This document shows positions 55,274 to 63,632 of a stretch of DNA of 64,000 nt, piece after piece. The DNA comes from JBMNGH01 sp050949725. GTDB lineage: Bacteria; Bacillota; Thermosediminibacteria; Thermosediminibacterales; Tepidanaerobacteraceae. Below the pieces are notes generated by a model that was not told the origin of the DNA, ran no database searches, and saw nothing but the letters and a program-made list of their open reading frames with translations. The translations under genes and the position numbers were made by a program. Location of the stretch: the NCBI GenBank assembly GCA_050949725.1, contig JBMNGH010000011.1:248001-312000 (forward strand), written 5' to 3'. Within the stretch, counting starts at the first letter, position 1. Each line of letters begins with the position of its first letter.

Positions 55274-56809
55274 TTATTTCTGTTTTTTACCTATCAGTGT
55301 ATTTAAGTAGTTGCTTTTTGACATGAGCTCAAGGACTGTTGACATATTTTCATTTATGACACTTAAATTCTCATTTATTAGTCGCCTGGCTTTCCATAGA
55401 TCTTTATAGTGGTTATCATCACACGGTTGAAGCGTGTTATCAGCAATACCATCTGTATACCATACTTCACAACCTTGGAATGGGTTAGAGGTTCCAATGT
55501 ATAAATCATTCTTACTGTCTACAAAGAGGATTCTACCACCATAGTTGTGCGGATTGTTGAGGCCATTCACAAATGCACAGTTGAAATTAACCCCATCTTC
55601 GGATATATATAGATCAAATCCCCTGGGGTACCTGATAGCAGTTAATATTTCTACTACGCTTGCATAAACTTTAATTAATATATTTGTTACAGTCTCACCA
55701 ATAATATTTTCTAAAGCAAGCCTGTTCTCTAATAGGGTCGTCAGGATTACCTCCATATTACTTGAATCATCAAAGGTGCTGATCAATAGCCTATTTTTGT
55801 ATTCCTGAATCTGCCACCCATATACATTGAAGGGATTGTTAAATCCGGATCCAAGATTTGAAAGGCTTCCCTCATCTATTATTGAAGCTAATGGAACAAA
55901 AGTATTTCCTCCAACTATTGTCTCCCAGTTGTCCTCTTTATCGATTCTTATAACATCACAGCCGAGGGGGATAAACCAGGACAATGGTAAAGGTTTAGTC
56001 CCGCTAACGTATAGATGGTCTTTAAACACACCCATGCTAAGGGTATACCTATTTAACGGATTTTCAAATCCATCAACTACAAGGGTCCACTCATTTAGCC
56101 GTGGCTCTTCGTGATTCGTTCTCCAAATTTGAATTCTATTTTCGTGACTAGTAGATACATATATTCTATTATTAAAAACAGCCATATTCCAAATAGAACC
56201 CTTAGGATTTTTGTTTGGTTTGAAATCCTCGGCATTATTTATAACGGATTCCCATGGATAAAATTCAGGATCCTTACTGCTATAAAGTAGCGGAACTGCA
56301 TTTTGATTTAATTCATCCCTAGTAGCAATATATAATCTGCCTTTGTGTGTGACCATAGCCCTTGAGGAAGATCCTTGTAGAATTGTGTCCTCGAGTACCC
56401 GCCAATTAACACCATTGGTCGATTTTAATACCCGGACTCTTTCGCTAACACCTGCAGCATAAAGTGCCGGGCTGCCCTCTAGGGGCTTGTGATTAATCAT
56501 ATATCGGAAACCGAGAAAACTTGGGTCTTCTGTAGTTGTCGGATAGACTTTTTCCCATGACAGCCTTCCATCCTTTCTATATCTCCATATTTCAGCTCGG
56601 TTGACTACAGGGTCTGCCATGAGCAGTGAAGGAAATTTAACATTAGGACTTATTGCATTAATGATATTCAGCAATATATTTCTACCTGTGCCCACATAAA
56701 TGTAATCTCCTAATTCACTCATGGACCAGGCGTAATTATTTTGTCTTGCATTACTTAGGTTCTTATTATCGAACCCGTTTGTTGGGGTTAAATTCCTAAA
56801 AAAGCTCAT
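55274..56809 (-). CDS. Large beta-propeller-like protein of unknown function
   Basis: A 511-residue protein with repeated blades containing YVGTGRN, RLYIATRDELNQ, NRIYVSTSHENRIQIWRT, DHLYVSGTKPL, RLLISTFDDSS and DLYIGTSNPFQGCEVWYTDG, as in exo-alpha-sialidase/Kelch-like propellers. The C-terminus (after about 465) is a helical tail rich in N and L. ATG 56809 has GGAGG ten bases upstream; the frame also opens at GTG 56818. No signal peptide. No catalytic motif recognised. Confidence 0.75.
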   Translation of the reverse strand: MSFFRNLTPTNGFDNKNLSNARQNNYAWSMSELGDYIYVGTGRNILLNIINAISPNVKFPSLLMADPVVNRAEIWRYRKDGRLSWEKVYPTTTEDPSFLGFRYMINHKPLEGSPALYAAGVSERVRVLKSTNGVNWRVLEDTILQGSSSRAMVTHKGRLYIATRDELNQNAVPLLYSSKDPEFYPWESVINNAEDFKPNKNPKGSIWNMAVFNNRIYVSTSHENRIQIWRTNHEEPRLNEWTLVVDGFENPLNRYTLSMGVFKDHLYVSGTKPLPLSWFIPLGCDVIRIDKEDNWETIVGGNTFVPLASIIDEGSLSNLGSGFNNPFNVYGWQIQEYKNRLLISTFDDSSNMEVILTTLLENRLALENIIGETVTNILIKVYASVVEILTAIRYPRGFDLYISEDGVNFNCAFVNGLNNPHNYGGRILFVDSKNDLYIGTSNPFQGCEVWYTDGIADNTLQPCDDNHYKDLWKARRLINENLSVINENMSTVLELMSKSNYLNTLIGKKQK

Positions 56810-56958
56810 AGTGGCCACTCCTCCTTTTTATTGAGGTCTATTTCCAATATAATATATGCGAGTGGTTATAAACGTTGTTACTAAGACAAATAAAGGAAAT
56901 ATCGTTTATTTACCGAATTAATTTATTAATTATCTGCCGTGAGCTGTTAATAATATAG

Positions 56959-57038
56959 TAAATTCTTGGGAGCTATATAAACTCCGTATCTTTTTCTATG
57001 TGAAAGTGAGTTGTAACAACACAATAAATTCTTGGGAG
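56959..57038. repeat. 14-bp direct repeat upstream of alkD
   Basis: TAAATTCTTGGGAG at 56959-56972 and again at 57025-57038. The second copy includes the ribosome site of the AlkD gene, so the leader seems to have been duplicated. Confidence 0.6.
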
Positions 57039-57044
57039 GCCAAT

Positions 57045-57758
57045 ATGGACATTGTTGATCAAATTAAAAAAGAGATAAATCAGTATATTGATGAGGAGAA
57101 GGCTGTTTTCTTTCCCCGTTTCTTTCAGGCCTTTAAGGGGGGTTATGGGGAAGGAGACAAATTTATAGGGGTTACTGTGCCTAATTTGAGAAAAGTTGCC
57201 GGTAAATATTATAGGGATATGGATATTCAAGCTATTGAAGAACTGTTAAATGAACCTGTTCATGAATATCGCCTTGCCGCCCTTTTTATGATGATTCAAA
57301 AGTTTGAAAAGAGTAAAGATGAGGAGACTAGAGAGGCAATCGTCAACACATATCTTGACAACATTCAGGCTGTGAACAATTGGGATTTAGTCGATGCCAG
57401 TGCACCTAAGATATTGGGCAGCTATCTTTTCGATAAAGACAAATCTATACTGTATGATATGGCCCGGACGCCGGATCTATGGAAGCAAAGGATTGCTATA
57501 ATGTCAACATTCTATTTCATAAAGCAAAACAGCTTCGACGACACACTGAAGATTGCACAGATATTATTGAATCACAAACATGACTTGATACATAAGGCTG
57601 TCGGCTGGATGCTCAGGGAAATCGGCAAAAGGGATTTTGATGTTGAATATGCTTTCCTCAAAGATAATTACAAAGTTTTGCCTCGGACAATGCTGCGCTA
57701 TGCAATAGAAAAGTTTGAACCGGAATTAAGAAAAAAATTCTTAGAAGGTCTTATTTGA
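57045..57758 (+). CDS. alkD: DNA alkylation repair protein (AlkD family)
   Basis: A 237-residue HEAT-like repeat glycosylase that removes bulky or alkylated bases. Seen: FIGVTVPNLRKVAGKYYRD, YRLAALFMMIQKFEKS, the NNWDLVDASAPKILG block with the catalytic-pocket tryptophan and aspartate, and HKAVGWMLREIGKRD. ATG 57045 has GGGAGG upstream; the frame opens earlier at 57000. Confidence 0.92.
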   Translation: MDIVDQIKKEINQYIDEEKAVFFPRFFQAFKGGYGEGDKFIGVTVPNLRKVAGKYYRDMDIQAIEELLNEPVHEYRLAALFMMIQKFEKSKDEETREAIVNTYLDNIQAVNNWDLVDASAPKILGSYLFDKDKSILYDMARTPDLWKQRIAIMSTFYFIKQNSFDDTLKIAQILLNHKHDLIHKAVGWMLREIGKRDFDVEYAFLKDNYKVLPRTMLRYAIEKFEPELRKKFLEGLI

Positions 57759-57920
57759 TGCCGATCTATTTTTTATAAGAAATTTGGGTCACCCTTCCAA
57801 CATATTGCTTCGTCACATTCAGCTTTTTGACAGGAATTTCCTAATAGCTGTAATGGAACAAAAACACCCGTTGGCACGACTAAAAATATAGAACAAAAAA
57901 AGGGATTGGAGGGTGTTGTT

Positions 57921-58559
57921 GTGAGAAACCGCAAAGTAAAAAACATAATCATAGCAGCTGCTTTATGCATTTTGTTGGCAGTGCCGATATTTGTACTTGG
58001 CAAAGAAGTGAAAAACTATGAATTGACAGAGGAAGGTATCATAAAACCCGAATTTGCCAAGAAAATTATCGAAGAAACCGCAAATAAAGCAATTCAAGCA
58101 ATCAAAGATAAAGATGTTGAAAAGATTGCAGAACTTGTCCACCCGACAAAAGGTGTTAGATTTACGCCCTACACCTATGTTTCATTGGAGGGCGATGTGG
58201 TATTTAGCAAAGAGGAAATGAAAGGGTTTTTTAACGACCAAGAGCTATACTTATGGGGATATTATGACGGCACGGGGGATGAAATCAGGCTGACTCCCAG
58301 CCAATATTATGAGAAATTTATCTACACCGAGGATTTTATTAATGCCGAACAAATTGGATACAATGAAGTTTTAAGCAGTGGCAATATGCTGGAAAATCAG
58401 TTTGAAGTTTATGAAAATCCAATAGTGGTTGAATATTACTTCCCGGGGTTTAATCCGGATTATGCCGGAATGGATTGGAAGAGCCTGAGGCTTGTGTTTG
58501 AAGAATATGAGGGAAGTTGGAAGTTAGTGGGCATAATTCACAATCAATGGACAATATAA
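57921..58559 (+). CDS. Membrane-anchored protein of unknown function
   Basis: A 212-residue protein with an N-terminal membrane segment or signal (NIIIAAALCILLAVPIFVLG) and a soluble NTF2/SnoaL-like looking domain: IQAIKDKDVEKIAELVHPTK, then FTPYTYVSLEGDVVF, and the end LRLVFEEYEGSWKLVGIIHN. That domain form is inferred from pattern only. GTG 57921 follows GGAGGGTG; the frame opens at TTG 57906. Confidence 0.72.
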   Translation: MRNRKVKNIIIAAALCILLAVPIFVLGKEVKNYELTEEGIIKPEFAKKIIEETANKAIQAIKDKDVEKIAELVHPTKGVRFTPYTYVSLEGDVVFSKEEMKGFFNDQELYLWGYYDGTGDEIRLTPSQYYEKFIYTEDFINAEQIGYNEVLSSGNMLENQFEVYENPIVVEYYFPGFNPDYAGMDWKSLRLVFEEYEGSWKLVGIIHNQWTI

Positions 58560-58643
58560 GATGGATGGACAACATGATATAGAATAAAGTTAAAGGAACA
58601 AGGGACGATTGCGCCGTCCCTTGTTTTATACACAAGATTTTCC

Positions 58644-58690
58644 CCATCCGGCAGCAATCTTTGGTTGCGTGTCTGGCGGGGTTCTTATTG
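58644..58690 (+). repeat. Dispersed hairpin repeat, copy D1
   Basis: GGCAGCAATCTTTGGTTGCG followed by TGGCGGGGTTCTTATTG, as in copy A. Lacks the left CCCGGG part. Confidence 0.8.
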
Positions 58691-58696
58691 TGAAAT

Positions 58697-58746
58697 AACG
58701 AGGGTTCCGGAACCCAACGGCATCTTTGGTTGTAAGTGGGGTTCTT
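58697..58746 (+). repeat. Dispersed hairpin repeat, copy D2
   Basis: Tandem, diverged second unit: GGGTTCCGGAACCC then GGCATCTTTGGTTG and GTGGGGTTCTT. Confidence 0.75.
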
Positions 58747-58837
58747 CTGTAGGTTCATGGTCTTAATATTAAAAAAAAGGTGATGCATCACTCCTGAAGG
58801 AGCATCGCAACACCTCTTATGCACAGAACTACCTTAC

Positions 58838-59182
58838 CTACTCGATATTATTATCCTCGCAATGCGGCGGGCATCCTGGAGCATTGCTCGAATTGAACAG
58901 TTCCAGGGGCTCTTGAACCTGGGGCGCTCCCGTCTGGCCATCCGGAGGAGATTCGTCTAGGAAAGTGTCTGCTGCTGCGATCGCGTCAGTGGCAAAGGTG
59001 CAGATCGGGGCACCTGACGCAGTAAGATTTAATACGTTTAACTTTGCTGCGAGAAGCTGTGCGTAAAGAACCTGATATTGGTTTGCAAATGGTGGATCTT
59101 CAGGTGCTGGAGGGGAAGGGGTGTTAAGACTAAGGACGGAGTTCGCTAAGAATAAAGGAGTTTCTATTAGAAAATAATAATA
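58838..59182 (-). pseudogene. Headless open frame, remnant of a Pro/Ala-rich protein
   Basis: The reverse strand is open for 114 codons up to TAG 58838 but has no ATG, GTG or TTG near its beginning; an in-frame TAG lies at 59183. The product is clearly protein-like: NTPSPPAPEDPP, ANQYQVLYAQLLAAKLNVLN, ICTFATDAIAAADTFLDE, ending with cysteine-rich APGCPPHCED. G+C is higher than around it. Probably the 3' end of a gene whose start was deleted at the dps side. Family not recognised. Confidence 0.55.
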
Positions 59183-59197
59183 CTAATAAAATTATTA
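59175..59197 (+). promoter_or_regulatory. Dyad upstream of dps (possible PerR/Fur-type site)
   Basis: TAATAAT-N9-ATTATTA immediately before the ribosome site. A+T dyads of this kind resemble, but do not match exactly, PerR boxes (TTATAATnATTATAA). In Bacillus the dps homologue mrgA is PerR-controlled. Confidence 0.4.
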
Positions 59198-59211
59198 GGG
59201 AGGAATTCCTC

Positions 59212-59940
59212 ATGGAAAACTTTATCCCCAATGAGATCAAAAGAACAGTAAACAACATGGGCAATTTTCAAGGCAAATTTAACCTGGACAAGTCTGGTTT
59301 TGATGCTAGTATGCCTGGTCATACAACCAGCCATGATATGGTATTAAGACAACAACCTAGAACTGTAAAAAGAGAGGGAGCAGGTATAGGTCTTCCCTAC
59401 GAAGTGCGCCATGAAATGGCGTTAATGCTCGATGATCATATGTGTGCTCTAACAGTAGCCTTGCACCAATACAACAAACATCATTGGATGACTGAGGGTG
59501 CTGAGGCATTTTTAAGTCTGCATGAATTACTTGATGAACATAGAAAGAAAACTTTCGAACACATTGATAAGATAGGTGAGCGTGTTACAAGGCTTGGAGG
59601 GGTTCCAACTGGTCATCCTGTAGCACAGCATGAGTTGTCGTATATTAAACATGAAGTCGAAGGTCGTTACACCATGAGAGACTTTATTCGAAATGACCTC
59701 GAACATGAACTAAAAATACAAGAAATGCTCCGTAAACAAATAACACGTGCTCATGAACTTAAGGATTGGGGAACTGTAGAAGTTCTTGAAGAGATATTGT
59801 TGGATAGGGAAGACTTGGGATATCATTTATACAGTGTTCTTGAGGATGACACGCTTGTTAGGGGAATGGATCATTTAATCAATGCAAATGATAACAGGGT
59901 AGGAGATGGAATAGTCGATAATACCAATAGGCTGCAGTAA
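59212..59940 (+). CDS. dps: Dps-family ferritin-like protein with N-terminal extension
   Basis: A 242-residue protein. The four-helix Dps core begins near residue 68: HQYNKHHWMTEGAEAFLSLH then ELLDEHRKKTFEHIDKIGER carry the histidine, aspartate and glutamate pattern of the intersubunit ferroxidase site, followed by VTRLGGVPTG. The first 65 residues (FIPNEIKRTVNNMGNFQGKF onward) and the C-terminal 20 are extra to the usual 150-180 residue Dps. They may bind DNA or extend the shell. GGGAGG precedes ATG 59212. Stores iron and protects DNA. Confidence 0.85.
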   Translation: MENFIPNEIKRTVNNMGNFQGKFNLDKSGFDASMPGHTTSHDMVLRQQPRTVKREGAGIGLPYEVRHEMALMLDDHMCALTVALHQYNKHHWMTEGAEAFLSLHELLDEHRKKTFEHIDKIGERVTRLGGVPTGHPVAQHELSYIKHEVEGRYTMRDFIRNDLEHELKIQEMLRKQITRAHELKDWGTVEVLEEILLDREDLGYHLYSVLEDDTLVRGMDHLINANDNRVGDGIVDNTNRLQ

Positions 59941-59974
59941 CATACGATGCAAGCTTTAATAGAATAGGCACATT

Positions 59975-60024
59975 ACACTCCCTTTGTTTATAAAATATAT
60001 TAGTATCGAAGGGGGTGTTTTTTT
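59975..60024 (+). terminator. Terminator after dps
   Basis: ACACTCCCTT (59975-59984) pairs with AAGGGGGTGT (60009-60018), then T7. Confidence 0.85.
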
Positions 60025-60110
60025 GCTATCAAGACACTTCTTGCAGACCATGCGCTGCGTGAGACCAATCATTATCTGAGGCTATTAATGTTATTAAACA
60101 AATATAATGA

Positions 60111-60236
60111 TGCAAATTAGGTCTCTCAATGGGAGGCATAGATTTTGCAAAAACAGGAAAAGGTTACTGGAAAGCATCCGGTAGCCTTATCACGTATTGG
60201 CAAAAACCTAATAATTGTCTTGAAACCTGGATATAA
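60111..60236 (+). pseudogene. Relic of a group II intron maturase C-terminus
   Basis: A 41-codon frame reads CKLGLSMGGIDFAKTGKGYW then KASGSLITYW. This matches the conserved end of group II intron-encoded proteins (pattern KLG...A.TRKGYWR.AGSPIL, from memory). The frame is closed on both sides. Together with the intron 5' end at 30475 it indicates past group II intron activity in this genome. Confidence 0.5.
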
Positions 60237-60348
60237 AAGTATATAAAAGGCATTGCCATCTGTCAAAAGCGCTTAACTGATGAGCCGCCGGTTACAGATC
60301 GCTTGTGCGGAATCAAAATTTTAGGATTTAAGAGCTAAAAAAATGGTT

Positions 60349-60393
60349 TTTGCCACTTGATGCAGAATATATATAACAGCATTAAGTGGCAAA
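60349..60393 (+). repeat. Inverted repeat upstream of the alcohol dehydrogenase gene
   Basis: TTTGCCACTT (60349-60358) and AAGTGGCAAA (60384-60393) are perfect arms, with ATGC/GCAT just inside. It lies 56 bp before the start codon; could be an operator or a leader hairpin. Confidence 0.65.
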
Positions 60394-60448
60394 TATAATC
60401 CCAAATGAAAGGTATAAGTAAATACTTGCTAATACGGGAGGTAATATG

Positions 60449-61603
60449 ATGGTTAATATTTTTGATTTTGTATTACCGACAAAGATAAGGTACGGAGTGG
60501 GCATTATTGGAGTTTTGGGTGAAGAGTTGAGGATGTTAGATGCCCGAAAAATTATGATAATAACGGATAAAGGCCTTGTTAATTCTGGAATAGTAAGCAA
60601 TGTAACTGAAATAATCGAAAGAGAAGGTATGAGCTATATTGTTTATGACGAAATTGAGGCAAATCCCAAAGATTACAATATAGACAAATGTGCTAAAAAA
60701 GCAAGAGAGGAACTTATAGATACGATTGTTGCTTTTGGCGGTGGAAGCCCTATAGATGCCGCTAAGGCCGTAGCTCTTTTAGCGAGTCATGGTGGCAATA
60801 TAAAAGATTATAGGGAAAAGCAAAAAATAGAAGGAGATTGTCTTCCTTTGATAACTATACCTACAACAGCAGGTGCCGGCAGTGAGATAACCTTTTCTTC
60901 GGTAATAACAGATACAAAGGAGAAATTCAAATTTACATTAAAAAGCACTGCAATAGCGGCAAAAACAGCGATAATAGATCCCGAACTTACCTTGACTCTG
61001 CCAGCCGGCATAACGGCTGCTACGGGTATGGATGCTCTGACTCATGCAATAGAAGGGTATACGGCAAATTGTACTGAACCTATTGCGGAAGCCCTTGGTC
61101 TGTATGCTGTTGAATATATAGCCCACAATTTAGAAGAGGCAGTAAAGAATGGAGGAAATATAGTAGCAAGAGATAAGATGATGGTAGGAAGCCTTTTAGC
61201 AGGATTATCTTTCAGCCACTCTGACGTGGCTTCAGTGCACTGTATGGCGGAGGCACTGGGTAGCATTTATGATGCACCTCATGGTTTGTGCAATGCCATA
61301 TTACTCCCGTATGTAATGGAGTATAACTTGCCCGCAGTAGAGTATAAATATGCAAGAATAGCAAGAGCGATGGGAATTGAAGAGAAAAATGACTACAAAG
61401 CAGCAATTAAAGGTATAGAACATATTAAAAAATTGTCTAAAAAAATCGGGTTACCTGGAATAAAGGCACTCAATGTTAAACCCAGCGATTTTGAACTTTT
61501 AGCTGAAATGTCTGTAAAAAATGGTTCCAATAAAAGTAATCCTAGAGAGATAACCAAGGATGATTATGTGATGTTATTTAGAGCCGCATATGATAATTGT
61601 TAA
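60449..61603 (+). CDS. Iron-containing alcohol dehydrogenase
   Basis: A 384-residue group III dehydrogenase. NAD motif AFGGGSPIDAAKAVALLASH, the family block TTAGAGSEITFSSVITD, and the metal-binding region GMDALTHAIEGYT, AEALGSIYDAPHGLCNAILL. GGGAGG precedes tandem ATGs at 60446 and 60449; the second has the better spacing. Likely an alcohol/aldehyde interconversion in fermentation; substrate unknown. Confidence 0.92.
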   Translation: MVNIFDFVLPTKIRYGVGIIGVLGEELRMLDARKIMIITDKGLVNSGIVSNVTEIIEREGMSYIVYDEIEANPKDYNIDKCAKKAREELIDTIVAFGGGSPIDAAKAVALLASHGGNIKDYREKQKIEGDCLPLITIPTTAGAGSEITFSSVITDTKEKFKFTLKSTAIAAKTAIIDPELTLTLPAGITAATGMDALTHAIEGYTANCTEPIAEALGLYAVEYIAHNLEEAVKNGGNIVARDKMMVGSLLAGLSFSHSDVASVHCMAEALGSIYDAPHGLCNAILLPYVMEYNLPAVEYKYARIARAMGIEEKNDYKAAIKGIEHIKKLSKKIGLPGIKALNVKPSDFELLAEMSVKNGSNKSNPREITKDDYVMLFRAAYDNC

Positions 61604-61724
61604 GTATTTATTTGCAAACTATATTAAAATGCATATCTATCAAGCTCGTAAATGGCCTAGGCATACCAAACTTTTTAGTGCTGTGTTTATCTTGCAATAG
61701 TACATATAGAAGGAGAGAAAGCCT

Positions 61725-62212
61725 ATGCATACGGGAATTGCCAATGTCCCACTTCATGGCGGCCAGTGTCCGCCATGGCTTTTCAAAAAAATGAAGCAGA
61801 ACACGGTCTTGGCCTTCCTGCGGGCAACCTTCGTATTATGACAATGCCAAAACATCAGCCAATACCCTCGGCTAAGTATCTTGATAAAATCTTGTACCGG
61901 CTATATGAATGCCCGCCTGAAAGTTATAAACACTTGCTTGAAACATCAGGTGTAGGCCCCAGTACCCTGCGGGCACTTGCCATGGTTGCAGAGGTCACCC
62001 ACGGTGCTTTGCCCAGTTTTCAAGATCCCGTGCGCTATACCTTTGCACACGGTGGTAAAGACAACTACCCATTCCCGGTGCAACGAGCTGACATAGCTCA
62101 CTCCCTGGAGGTTTTGCGCACAGCTATAACTAAAGCTAAGCTGGGAGAGAAGGACAAGTTGCAGGCCTTAAGAAAACTGGCCAAAAAGGAAGAGCAGATG
62201 GCCATTTGTTAA
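61725..62212 (+). pseudogene. DUF763 gene with internal deletion and frameshift
   Basis: ATG 61725 (AAGGAGAG upstream) starts with GIANVPLHGGQCPPWLFKKM, the exact kind of N-terminus of DUF763 proteins. After about 26 codons the reading jumps to another frame with the family's late part: ECPPESYKHLLETSGVGPST, RALAMVAEVTHGALPSFQDP and YTFAHGGKDNYPFPVQR, ending at 62212. The middle, well over 100 residues in family members, is missing. Not functional as it stands. Confidence 0.8.
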
Positions 62213-62223
62213 ATCTAAGTGCA

Positions 62224-62258
62224 ATGAGGAAACCGGTTTACAAATGTCGGTTTCTCAT
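62224..62258. terminator. Hairpin between convergent genes
   Basis: ATGAGgAAACCG (62224-62235) pairs with CGGTTTCTCAT (62248-62258) with one bulge. Could terminate from either side. Confidence 0.6.
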
Positions 62259-62315
62259 CACTTTCATCCTTTTAGTATTTCAGTATTTTTCAATGCCCGA
62301 ATGCTAAAAAGTATA

Positions 62316-63632
62316 TTAACTGAACATCTTTTCAAGTAGCCAGCTGTCGTTTTCCTTAAGCATTTTAACTTCTATGGTAATCTCCTCTCTACCTGCGGGT
62401 GAATCGTCGACCGTGTAGATTTTTATAGTTGCTTCGGTTTCGCTTATATCGTTTAGCTCATAGCGGTAATTATTCCAGTCAACATAATATCCCATTCCCG
62501 CATCTTTGTATATATCGCCGTACAGCTTGCCGTCCTTTTCAATATACCGCTCGGTACCCATAAGGGCGTCGGCTTCTTCTTTCACATATATGCCTCTTAT
62601 ATAATTATCCAGGTCCGAAAATGTCGTAAATCTATTATCTTTTACAGGGAATATGGACTGGTCTTCAGAAATTATTTCGGGCATTTCCAAAGGGAGCATA
62701 GAAAGTCCGAATATATTATAGAAAACTTCCTTGTTTGCTTCTATCAGTTTTCCCGCCTGTAGGTAAGCGTCTCTTTCATGGTCATTCGGTTCAATAGGAA
62801 CTATTTCGATTGAGAGATCTACTGCCTTACTGTAGGGAAGGTCAAATATGGGGATACCAGCGGCATAAGGAGCTATGGCGTAAGGTTGGAAGTAAAATAT
62901 TAAGCCTTCAGGGGAAAGGACAAAGTCATCCTCCGAATAATAATTCTTCACATTTTCCTCGTAGTTTTCGAAGTAATACTTTTCTTTGTCTTTGGAGTCC
63001 TCAATCTGCTCAATTACGATTTCATAAACCTTTTCTAAGCTTTCTTCTTTACTTAGCCCAAGAATATCAGATAAAGCAAGTTTTTTGCCGGTTTTGACAT
63101 CAAAGCTTACAGAGGACCAGTAGCTTAGAGGATGTGCTCCCCCAGTGTTTTCAAATTCGAGATTCAAAACTGACAGCAGGTTGTTGTAGTTGTAGTAAAT
63201 AGTTGATTCTCTTTGAAAGACTAAGGGGTGAAAATCGAATTCACCTTCCTCGGCAGCCTTTTTTGCCTCCAAAGCGGCTTTTTTTCCCTCAGACATGACA
63301 GTTGTTACTAAACGTTGGATTTGTGATTCATAATAATCGTTGATAGCGGTAATACCCTCTTCATTATCAGGATTAGCAATGTAAGGATAGGAGAACTTGA
63401 AACTGACAAGTTCGGTTCCATCATCATCTTTTATAGTTTGGCTGTGTACTTTAAAGGAAATATCTAAAGGGGCTGACTTTTTATCAGAAGATGAGCTTTC
63501 GTTTTGTGTAGGAGTTGATTCTTTTTCTGATGATGCAGCATCCTTGGGGCCAGAATTACCACAGCTGGAAAAAAAGAAGGTTATTAAGGATATAACAAGA
63601 ACTATCATTAGTATTCTCACGAAACTTTTCAT
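62316..63632 (-). CDS. DUF4163/DUF3298 lipoprotein
   Basis: A 438-residue lipoprotein. Signal segment ending in the lipobox-like FFFSSCG, then a Ser/Lys-rich linker. The DUF4163-like part contains FKFSYPYIANPDNEEGITAI. The DUF3298 part has NTGGAHPLSYWSSVSFDVKT and GLIFYFQPYAIAPYAAGIP. The last about 110 residues (ADALMGTERYIEKDGKLYGD onward) form an extra domain that may be IseA-like (inference). RsiV-type anti-sigma proteins share DUF3298, but no sigma-binding N-terminus is present here. Confidence 0.85.
   Translation of the reverse strand: MKSFVRILMIVLVISLITFFFSSCGNSGPKDAASSEKESTPTQNESSSSDKKSAPLDISFKVHSQTIKDDDGTELVSFKFSYPYIANPDNEEGITAINDYYESQIQRLVTTVMSEGKKAALEAKKAAEEGEFDFHPLVFQRESTIYYNYNNLLSVLNLEFENTGGAHPLSYWSSVSFDVKTGKKLALSDILGLSKEESLEKVYEIVIEQIEDSKDKEKYYFENYEENVKNYYSEDDFVLSPEGLIFYFQPYAIAPYAAGIPIFDLPYSKAVDLSIEIVPIEPNDHERDAYLQAGKLIEANKEVFYNIFGLSMLPLEMPEIISEDQSIFPVKDNRFTTFSDLDNYIRGIYVKEEADALMGTERYIEKDGKLYGDIYKDAGMGYYVDWNNYRYELNDISETEATIKIYTVDDSPAGREEITIEVKMLKENDSWLLEKMFS

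Noticed and set aside
56959..57038. Insertion-sequence footprint from the 14-bp repeat before alkD
   Set aside because: The 52 bp between the copies show no terminal inverted repeats; a simple local duplication explains it.
61597..61794. Short frame covering the DUF763 start
   Set aside because: Shadow of the DUF763 remnant in another frame.
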